The notes under the pieces are model-generated. The model was not told the DNA's origin, searched no databases, and was given only the letters and a program-made list of their open reading frames with translations. A stretch of DNA of 64,000 nt from Lasioglossum baleicum (Eukaryota; Arthropoda; Insecta; Hymenoptera; Halictidae), in contig NC_134935.1 in NCBI RefSeq assembly GCF_051020765.1, positions 3,101,579 through 3,165,578 on the forward strand. Direction: 5' to 3'. Both the position numbers and the translations under genes were made by a program. Position 1 is the stretch's first letter, and each line of letters opens with the position of its first letter. Positions 1-10,000 of the stretch are shown piece by piece.

Positions 1-138
1 AGTCCGGTAAAGTAAAGAGCAGCCGGGGGTGATACTACATGTAAAAATAAGTCAAAAAGAAGGAATAACATTCTTTTGTTTGACGCTTCGTTTTCGAGAA
101 AATCGAGTTTGAAAATGCAGCGAATACACGTGCTAATG

Positions 139-647
139 CAGGGGTGGCCAACCTGTGGCGCATGCGCCAAACGTGGCGCATTGGATGATTACAAGTGGTG
201 CATTGGATCCTATACTTATTCTTTTGAAGTAGGCGCCATAACTGAATCCATCTTCATATTCTCAACACCTGAGAGCTCTCAGTTGAATTTATACAGCCTT
301 CTTACTCATCAATTCGTCGCAATGTTTTGACAGTTTACAATTATAGGATGGGAATTGGACTGTTCATGAATCATGACAGCGATCGCCCTCTCGTCCAAAA
401 GTTCATTTCTCACTATTGTAGATTGGTGCTTCAATGAACGTTTGTCTTTTCAACTGGCTTAAGTTAATTAATTTAGTTGCGTGATTGAGTTATCCCTTTT
501 CCTCTCCTAACCGAAGCAGATCCTACCCCTATTCCTATTTTCCAACCGCAACAGTGAACGTAGAAAAAGTGCTCGAGTTGTATGGCGCATCTGAACTCGT
601 ATGTGAAAAAAATTTACGCATGGTATTCAGAAGGTTGGCCACCTCTG
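139..647. mobile_element. hAT-type MITE
   Basis: 509 bp between CAGGGGTGGCCAACC and GGTTGGCCACCTCTG. The flanking 8-mers tgctaatg and tgctattg match at 7 of 8, as expected of a hAT target duplication. The short open frames inside show no transposase similarity. Confidence 0.8.
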
Positions 648-842
648 TGCTATTGCATAGAAATCGTCTGACGCGTCTGACCATGATCAGCCAATTCTAC
701 TTTGTGCATATACTAAAGCACGCGAATCTGGTGGAACTTTAAATTCGATTTTCTCATAAACGAAGGATTTTGATTTTCTTGAAAATTGCTAAGGACTACC
801 CTAGTTTCCATACACCGCACCCCGTTTTGTTATTATTCGAAC

Positions 843-1028
843 TCACGAGTGCTCGCAGCTGTCGCCATTCCTCGTAGCCGGTCTCGGGGAAGTCGAATCC
901 CTGCGACGATCGTTCGATATTCCTTCTTCGTCGTCGTCCGACGTTTCTAGAACTCTCGTCAGCAGAGGCGGCGTTCCTTCCGTGCCAGATACACTAAACT
1001 CCGCCGACAACTCGATGCTTCTCTCATC
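843..1028 (-). CDS. brp: brp exon 17, candidate C-terminal exon with acidic DDDEEGI tail
   Basis: Residues 2113-2173 and a TGA stop, 186 nt in the phase required after exon 16. It starts DERSIELSAEFSVSGTEGTP, contains LETSDDDEEGISND and ends NGDSCEHS. It is GC-rich, Ser/Asp/Glu-rich and low in repeats, unlike the surrounding intron. Vertebrate ELKS ends in DEEGIWA, so the shared acidic DEEGI core hints at homology. The acceptor CGTCGCAG has a weak pyrimidine tract, and GTGAGT overlaps the stop, so this could instead be an internal exon. No AATAAA was found downstream within the window. Confidence 0.6.
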   Translation of the reverse strand, partial: DERSIELSAEFSVSGTEGTPPLLTRVLETSDDDEEGISNDRRRDSTSPRPATRNGDSCEHS

Positions 1029-4000
1029 CTGCGACGTGAACGTTTGATCATCATTTCAGAGATCGACAAACATGGAACTTTCCAGAAGGCTCTATTTGAT
1101 AATAGGTTGTTGCATAATGAAATAGGGACCGAAAATTACAGTTATTCTAAATTTTTCTACGTTAGAAATCATCGATAAAAAGTTTATTACTATTGTCATT
1201 TCAGATAATCAACAGGAAATACAGTAACGTCGTGATATTTTCCAACGGCTGTGTTCTGCACGGAGAAATATCGTGTAGGGACACTATCTTTTTATGACTG
1301 CGTCTACCGCGCCAACCGCGCCGAGAGTACAAAGTACAAACGAAGCCGAACGTAGAAAAGGACAGCATGTAAATACGGATCGTGCGGCTGAAGCGTATCG
1401 GTGTGAACCACTAATCCAATTACAAAACTTCTTTATTTTTCCTTATTTTTGGCATTTTTCTGGTAAAAATGACACTAAACACGATATAATTTCAACTGTA
1501 TTTAATGGTTTAATTGACGATGAAAGATTCTGGCGCAAGGAAGGACAGCGAACACACGGGCCTTTGAAGTGTGCCGGCGACAGCGACTGTCCGCGTCTCT
1601 TTCTTTCCCATACGCTGTCCTTCCTAGCGCCCGAAACTTTCATCGTAGATTAAACCACTAAATACAGTTGAAATTATATCGTGTTTGGTGTCATTTTAAT
1701 CAGTAAAATGCCAGAAATAAGTTGGTGAAAGTCCATAATAAAATAATGAAAAATAAAAAAGTTTTGTAATTGGATTAGTAGTGGTTCCCACCGATATACC
1801 CGAGTCGAGATCAATTATCGCAGCTCTGCGGAGTTGGCCGGCAGTGGAGTGGATAGGCACCAGACAAGTTCTGGGTAGAAGGTCGCGGAGAAATATCGCG
1901 ACTTTACTGTATAAAGAAAAAACCGAAGCACAAAATGATTGGTTAAAACTCTTTGGTTACAAATAACAGTTATGAGTGTCCAAAAATTTGGATACTCCTC
2001 AATAACTGATGAAGGAAAACTATTTCCATTGCTCGAAGCATTATCGATGAGAGAAGTTCATTTCGATAACTCATTATCAATGAGAGAAGTTCATTTCGAT
2101 AACTCATAACTAGACTGCGGATCTTTGTGCAAAATAAAAATTCTCTGCATCGATTGCAAGACATAGAAACCAAATCGAATGTTATTTCTTCCCTTAATAA
2201 TTTTAATAGAGGAGAAATTATATATTAGCATTTTCAATTTAAAAATTTTCCAACAATTTTGAATTTCGTCTACTCAATTTTCCTATAAATGCATAAACAT
2301 CCGCAGTCGATTCATAATAGTTATCAATGAGAGAAATTTAATTTCGATCGTACATAACAGTTATCCTGGACTGATATCGATTGTAATAGATTTCTTGACC
2401 AAAAGGTTTTGTAACAGTTGCACTCTAAAAATGAGATTTCATATGCAACGACCTAATAGTATTACTTAAAAAGTATTATTTAGAAAGTACCTCTTTCTTC
2501 AGTGTGTCCAGTAGCCTTTTTCTGTCAGCTTTCAGCTCTTCAGCTTGTTTGGAGTGGACGGCATTATTGATCCCGGACAGCTCCAGCAGAGCTAGGTGTG
2601 CGTCTTTTTCGGACACAGCAGCTTTCAAAGCTTCGCGCCTGTCATTGAACAGAATTTTACGGGTCCATTCTATAGTTTAGAGCAGGGAGTTCCAACTTAT
2701 TCCCCTCCGAGAACTGCAAGGTCCTCACCATCGAACCTCTACTACTCTCCCCGCTACTACTTACAGCCGTAGAGTTAGTGAGTTGAGCGGTAGTGGTGGC
2801 GCAGACGGAAACAGGGACGAAGTTCGACGGTCTCGTGGTGGGAGCTTCCCACTACTATACATATGACGATGAAGTCTAAGAGTGGGGGACGAACTTAAGC
2901 GGGAAACGTGCCTCGAATAGCACCGGAGCTACTAGTTGGAACTGCCTGGTTTAGAGAAACTGTCGTCCAAGTTACTCACTTCATTTGTCGTAGATCTTCC
3001 AACTGCACGGTTCTTTCCTCGGCAAGCTTCTGGAGCCTCGATTCATATTTCTGCAACTTAGAAAGCAGCGGTTGGCAGGTAATGCACCTCAATGCCGAAG
3101 CTGATTGCATCGACGTGATCCTCTGCTCTAATTTCGCTACCTGCAATATAGATTGTGAACCTAGTTAGAGATCTATCACAAGAAACAATAGCTAACAATA
3201 AGTTTAACAGTATTAGAAGGTTATCTGAGTCTCTCGGTCGAACGAATTTCTGCTTACTCTTTGCAGGGCTTCCTTCTTCATCTTCTCTTCATTCTTCCAT
3301 TTTTTCTCGCTGTCGCTGGTGATAACGACGCTCTCGCGAAGGGCTTCGCTCAGTTCCTCGATCCTGCTTCTCCTCTCTATCAGATCTTTGGACATCAACC
3401 GTTCCTTATCCTCTTTCTCCTTGATGATGTTCACCAGCTCCTCGATCTGTTCGAGATCGATCCTTTCGTTGAACGCTCTCTCCAGAGAATCTACCTCGTC
3501 CTCGAGCTGCTGGATCCTCTCATCCCTCACTCGGATCTCTTCCTTCAGGACACCTATGTCATCGTACTCGCTGAGCTCCTTCTTCAAGCTTGCCACCTCC
3601 TTCCTGAGTTTTGTTATCTCGTCCTTGCTCTCGACGAGCTGCTGCTCGTACGCCTGAATCTTGTTGTCCTTCTCGGAAATGGCGTGCTCCATCTTCTTCA
3701 TCTTCTGCTCCTTCTCGCGCAACTCGACATTTCCGTCCATGATCAAGCGATCGCAGGGCAGATCGTCTGCGGTCATCGTCGTCCATCTATCCTGGACGTT
3801 CCGGTGATTCTTCTGTGCTTCTTTTCCTGCAAATTTATGCGATCAGCCGTTTCGTACAATCTCCAAGCATTGCAAACGGTACTTGCACATGCCCTCGGTT
3901 GTTTTACCATCAGTGAACTGCGGAGTTTTATGCAAAATAAAAATTGTCCGTATTATTTTCAAGCTGCGGAAGCTACGTACATATTTATCTCTTTTCTCGT

Positions 4001-7000
4001 TAATAGTAAAACGCTGAAATTATTCAACAGTATATTTAAATTCTTTAACCCTTTCCACTCGTAGCTATTTTAATTCGAAAATTCAACATTTCTTCCGACC
4101 TAGAATAATTCCATTCTACAGGGTGGTTCATCAGATATTACCACCTCGATTTTCGTCATTAATAGTATTCGTACCGAAGAATCTTTATATAAGATTGAAT
4201 GGTTTCGAGAGATATATATTTTGGGATGTGGTGAGTTTTTTTTGTAGGTGAATGCGTAAAAGAGATACGAGGGTCATCAGTATTTTTTAAAATGAGATCG
4301 TATGTTTTTTTCCTGCACCAATCGATGAAGCTTCATATTCTCTACAAAAAAAGTATAACCTATTAATATCGATAAACCATTATTTAAGAAGATATTTAAA
4401 TTTTAGTCTTGTTATGACCTGATGAACTTCGTATCTCTTCTACGCGTCCGCCTACAAATAAATTCACAACACCAATGTATGCATCTCTCGAAACCATTCA
4501 ACCTTATACAGGGTGAGTCCGAAGAAACAGAACACCTAAATATCTCCGTTACTTTTCGTTGTACAAAAAAACTTCTTAGGAGTTACACTGTTTGAAGGGC
4601 CACATGTAACGGTGTAAGGGAAACAATGTTCAAGGTCATTTTTTAATGAGATTTCAAGGTCATCGATGTTTTTTAAATGGAATGATATATTTTCGTCAAC
4701 GTAATGTTGTAGCTGACAAAATAACGAATTCATCTATGTAACACAATATGACCTACAAATGATCTTCAACCCAGAAAAATGGAATAAATAAAATTCATCG
4801 TGTAAGATTCATTTGCTTTATTTCTGTTACGCAAAATGTTCAAAAATATTCCCTTGAGCTGCTATACATTCAAATGTATCGTAATCAATCGCAATACACA
4901 ACATAATAACAGATTCGATGTTGACAGGAAGACATTTATGATATACCTTCACCTGTGAGTTCGTACAGAATCGTGTTTATCAACTACTAATTACTCTGAA
5001 GACCTTCTTGCTATCAGATTTCCACTGTTTCTAAGATTTCTAATCTATCAGTTTTTCAATGAACGTTTCACAATGCGTTACTCGAAGGAAGATAAGATTG
5101 ATATGATTTTCATTTATGGAGAAAGTCGACAGTGTTTAAGAGAAGCAGTGCGGTTGTACAAGGACCGATTTCCTAATCGTAATTGTCCATCAGTTTCCGT
5201 TTACTCCAATTTGATAAATAAATTCCGTGGAACTGGTAGTGTTGAAAATAAAAAATGTACGAAGGTGAGGACTGTAAGGAATGAAGCAAACACAATTAAT
5301 GTTCTGGCAGCAGTGGATACAAACCCTCGTGCTAGTACGAGGCAAATCGCACGAGAAAGTGGCGTTAATCAAAAATGTGTAGTGCAAATACTCCATGAAC
5401 AAAAATCTCACCCCTTTCACCTGTCAATTCACCAAGAACTTCATGGTAGAGACTTTGTAAATCGTGTAAACTTTTGCCAGTGGGGATTGAGACAATTGAT
5501 AAACGATAGAGCATTTTTTAATAAAGTATTATTTACCGATGAAGCTTCGTTTACGAATCACGGGCAGATAAATTGAAAAAACATGCATTATTGGTCATCT
5601 GAAAATCCGCGGTGGTGACGGACAGTGGACAAACAAAGACCATGGTCCGTCAATGTTTGTTGCGGAATTTTAAACAACCAAATAATTGGGCCTCACTTTA
5701 TCACCGGAACATTAAATGTAGAAAAATACATTGCATTTTTACGAGAATCGTTACCAATTATCCTGGAAAATACACCCTTGGACATTTGTGAAGATATGTG
5801 GTATCAACATGACGGATGTCCAGCCCATTCTTCCCGTGTCGTAACACAATTCTTGAATAACAAGTTTTCAAATCGTTGGATTGGACGTAACGGACCCGTA
5901 TTATGGCCAGCTCGCTCACCAGATCTTACACCCCTTGATTTCTATCTATGGGGAAAACTAAAAGACAATGTTTATCATGAACCACCAACCACTGTAGCCG
6001 ACATGAAAGAAAGAATCGTCAGGGCTTGTGCGTCGATTCCCTCAAAAATGTAGTAGTACGTTTTGTAACTTCACGGCTAAATGAATGTATAGCAGCTCAA
6101 GGGAATATTGTTGAACATTTTGCGCAACAGAAATAAAGCAAATGCATCTTACACGTTGAATTTTATTTATTCCATTTTTCTGAGTTGAAGGTCATTTGTA
6201 GGCCATATTGTGTTACATGGATGAATTCGTTATTTTGTCAGCTACAACATTACGTTAACGAAGATATATCACTCCATTTAAAAAAACATCGATGACCTTG
6301 AAAGCTCATAAAAGAATGACCTTGAAAATTTTTTCCCTTACACCGTTACATGTGGCCCTTCAAACAATGTAACTTTGTCCTAAGAAGTTTTTTTGTACAA
6401 CGAAAAGTAACTGTTTCTTCGGACTCACCCTGTTTCACTTCTTCTGTTTCTTCGGACTCACCCTGTATAAACATTCTTCGCTACGAATAATACTAATGGC
6501 AAAAATCGAGGTGGTAATATCTGATGAACCACCTTGTATTTGATTTTTTTCTTGTTATGGATATGAAATTGATATAATATTTCATACAATACTTAAATGT
6601 TTAGTAATTGATTAGATACCAACATATTGAATAATGTAAATAATATTTAAAAAAATGGTAGACCAATCTTTCAAAATACTAAGTCACCACGCGAGTGCTA
6701 AGGGTTAAATGATATCACCATCTTCCATTAGATCAATTCAGTTTTGTTCGAAGTGCATAAAATCCGCAGTCGAGTCATCGTTGATCGCGCTCTTACCTCG
6801 ACAGTTCTCCTCAACTTTACACAGTTCCTTCTCCAAATAGCCGACTCGGTTCTGCAGCTGTTCGATCTTGGACTCGCGATCCTGCAACTTCATCTTGAGC
6901 CCGTCCACGTTGTGCTTCCTGACGTACTCCTCGAGCTGTGTGACCATCTCCTCCAGCTCGATAATCCTCTCCTGATCGATCCTCAGTTCTCTGTTCTCCC

Positions 7001-10000
7001 CGCTCTTCTGAATCCACCTCTCCAACTCCTGGATTCGCCTGTTCCCAACAGTTACTTGACAACGAAGCTCGTGAAGCTCCTTCACGTCAGGATTCTGCTT
7101 GAGGAAGTCCTCGAACTCAGCTACGGTGTCCTCCAGTTCCTCGATCCTCCTGCCCTTCCTCTCCACCATGATCTCCAAGTCTCGTAGGCTCTCGGTATCG
7201 GCGTGCTCTCTGAGGAAGTTCTCGAGAGACTCCATCTCCTGCTCCAGCTCTACGATCCTCCTGTTTTTCGCCTCGATTTCCTGTTTCCAGGATTCGCTGC
7301 ATTCTTTCGTTCTACCTTCGTTCTCCTTCGATCTTTTGACCCTGGTCAACTGATTGTCATCCGTCATCAGGCTCTTCAGGGACTCCACCTCGTCCTCCAA
7401 CTGTGTTATTCGCGTGTCCTTCGCTTCCAGCTCCCTTCTCCACGAGTCCTTCTCCCCCACCAGCTTCGGATTCGGCGCGTTGCCATTCTTCGGGGGTCTA
7501 CGAGCGATCAGTTCGTTCTCCAGCTCGGCTATCCGTCGATTCTTCAGCTCTAGCTCCTTCTTCCAGCCCTCTTGGTCCTCGAGGTTCTCGTTCCTGGCGT
7601 CCTTGATCTTTTTCGAGCATGCGTGTTCCTTCAGCAGCTTCTCGAGGCTGGTAGCCTTCAGCTCCAGCTCGGTGATCTGCTTCTCCCTCGCCTCCAGGTC
7701 CTTCCTTCTGGTGTCCTCGACGTGTTTCGTGTTCTCCGGGTCCTGTGTGCGTGCGTCGGTGCGCGTGGACGTGGTGTGGGCGGTCGTGGTGCGTGCACGG
7801 AGGCAATGTGGGTGGAAACGTAACAAAAACGTGAACGGAAAAACGTGGCCGGACATGTATGTATATAGTGGGGAAATATACGCGAGGATTAGATTTCGTG
7901 CTGAACGACGTAAGCGTGCGTCTCCGAATGGCTGTGAACATGCCATGAACCGGATCATCTACACCTCTCCTTTTATATTTCTCTTCCGGTTGTTCTGTTC
8001 CGGTCATATCCTTACGCTGCTGGTTCCGAATCCATTGTCCATGGCGTACGGTGACTCGAAAGGTCACTGACCATCTCTTGGCCGTTATCTTTGTTCCTCC
8101 GTGCCGTTCTCTGTCTCGACTTCTCAATTTTATATTGTGAAATTGTCTGTATACATTTATATTTATATATCTACATACGTATATCTCTGCAGCGTACGTG
8201 TATATACACATGTACATACATGCGTCTCTCTCTGTCCTTTCTCCGTAGTATTTATACATGTATATATATATTTATATATTTTTTTTTTCCTTGTTTCGCA
8301 TCGGTAATAATTAACATTATTGTTGCCGTTGTCTTCTCCCATTATTTTTACATTTATATTTATATATATATCTATATTTATTTTTATGTATATATATATA
8401 TTTATATTTATATATATATATCAATAATTATTGTTATTATCGTCATTATCTTCTCGCTATAATTATTAAATACGTTAACAATGGTCGAAGGCGTTACGTA
8501 AAATAATTATATATCTTGACGCGTGTTGTCCATCAGGCGAGTCAGTACGATCCTCTCGTCTTAATTAGTTCGTAATAATAACGGTTCGTGTACTTGTAAA
8601 GTTTTCCGCTTAATATGCAAATTGTACTAAAAAGAACGGAGAAGGCGTCCCCAACGAAAATCGACCTTAGAACAAGCTTTTTAGGAATCCGGCGGGACCC
8701 GCCTGCTTTTTTTCCCCAACGGTTTCGTGGCAGTCAGCGTCGACATTCGGAAACGCACGATTTCATTTCGAGTGCGAAGTGCGCGAAATTGTGCAGGGTT
8801 TTTTTACGTCGTTCATTACGAATTTACAGGGTTACGACACGGAAAACAGACGAACAAACAAACAAACACAGACAGACAGCAAACACATCAAGCAAGCAGA
8901 TAACGCGAGCGTGTGCGTGTCGTGTCCAGTAGCAGCGTGGAAATTCAAGAAGACAGGAGATTAGTCATGGTCTTGCTGATATAAAGTTCAAAGATTAGTA
9001 TTTTCTATTGCAATGATCAATTTTCGGATCGATAAAAGGGGAATTGTCGGTTGTATACTGACCTCTTGTTGCTGTGCAGTTGCGGCTTGTTTCAACTTGA
9101 CTTGTGCGGCTTTTAGTGCACTGCAGACAAAGCGAAATGTTTCATTTAGTTTAATAACGCACATTTAGCGAATAACTGTTTCACGAGCTGTCAGGATAAT
9201 ATACAGGGTGTTTCATTTAAGTGTGACCTCCAGAACGTCTTTTTGTTAAGTGTGATCTCCAGAACGATAAAAATATTGGGTATGGGAATAAGTTTCCGCC
9301 CCTTTTTGTTGAAAAGAAGCGTATAAACAATTCCCATAACGTGAAAACGTTTTCCAACAGTAGAACGATCGACGTTTAATTCAATTGACAGTTCTGCAAG
9401 TGTTTGACGTGGATTTCCATCAAGTAATGCTGGCAAATCTGTATCTTCGAATTTTTTGGCACACCATCGCAATCATTGTCCCTTACGTCGAAATCTTGTA
9501 TTTGATGGAGCATCGTCCCCGTAAATATATAATAAATATAATATAGTAAATATATAACACCTTTCTTTAAAACAAAATAATGCAACATGACTTCCCGCAA
9601 ATGCTGGTTACTTGAAACAAAAGTCGACATTCTTCACGCGAAAAATTGACTGCTGTTCACGCTCTAAACAATTGCCACTAACTGCGTTTTGAAGCTTAGA
9701 CATAGACCTTTCAAAAACATGTACTACGTTCCATCAAATACGCGATCGGTACTTAAGTACAACGACATCTCCAAAAGGGCGGAAACTTATTCCCATACCC
9801 AATATTTTACATAAGGGACTGTCATAAAGGTTGGGACAGTATTTTCTTCTTCTACAGTAACGTACTGGAAACACCAATGTCATGGTTCTAAACTCCATTT
9901 CTGTTTATAAACAAACTTTTCATGAGCATTAGAAGCAACTAGTCGTGAACACGACGTTCACTATAGCTGTGCTAAACAAAGGCTAAACACATGTCCTAAA

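Larger units (their letters stand above)
4119..6536. mobile_element. TA-flanked foldback element, split (level 3)
   Basis: CAGGGTGGTTCATCAGATAT at the left pairs with ATATCTGATGAACCACCTTG at the right, with TA on each side. Its interior is itself palindromic: GATTGAATGGTTTCGAGAGA at 4,195 pairs with the inverse near 4,490. The mariner-like element broke its right arm at a TA. Confidence 0.82.
4049..6704. mobile_element. TTAA-flanked piggyBac-like MITE, split (level 2)
   Basis: TTAA at 4,045 is followed by CCCTTTCCACTCG, and GCGAGTGCTAAGGG is followed by TTAA at 6,705. The termini match elements at 47,633 and 57,646. TTAA duplication with CCC ends is typical of piggyBac-type elements. It contains the foldback at 4,119-6,536. 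Confidence 0.75.
3914..6773. mobile_element. TAGACTGCGG-family MITE, copy 2, split by nested insertions (level 1)
   Basis: The left part begins ACTGCGGAGTTTTATGCAAA and the right part ends GTGCATAAAATCCGCAGTC. Removing the insert at 4,049-6,704 leaves about 205 bp that lines up with the copy at 48,433. Its right end is 23 bp from the exon 13 splice donor and its left end about 87 bp from the exon 14 acceptor. Confidence 0.78.

Noticed and set aside
1294..1653. 119-codon plus-strand open frame
   Set aside because: Spans the arm of a foldback MITE; the peptide is symmetric with the reverse-strand frame.
3261..4064. 267-codon plus-strand open frame
   Set aside because: It lies over brp exon 14 in antisense and continues into MITE sequence.
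7743..7958. 5' extension of the exon 13 frame to a methionine at 7,958
   Set aside because: The in-frame extension is not helical and ends in intron sequence; the CACACAG acceptor at 7,743 keeps phase with exon 12, so an internal start is unnecessary.
7354..8070. 238-codon plus-strand open frame with serine runs
   Set aside because: Antisense shadow of brp exon 13; its tail is intron.
7498..8259. 253-codon minus-strand open frame beyond exon 13
   Set aside because: Out of frame with the brp reading; it crosses the exon 13 acceptor into intron, and the TATA-rich part encodes low-complexity peptide.
8091..8462. Open frame encoding IYIYIY-type peptide
   Set aside because: Translation of a TATA microsatellite.
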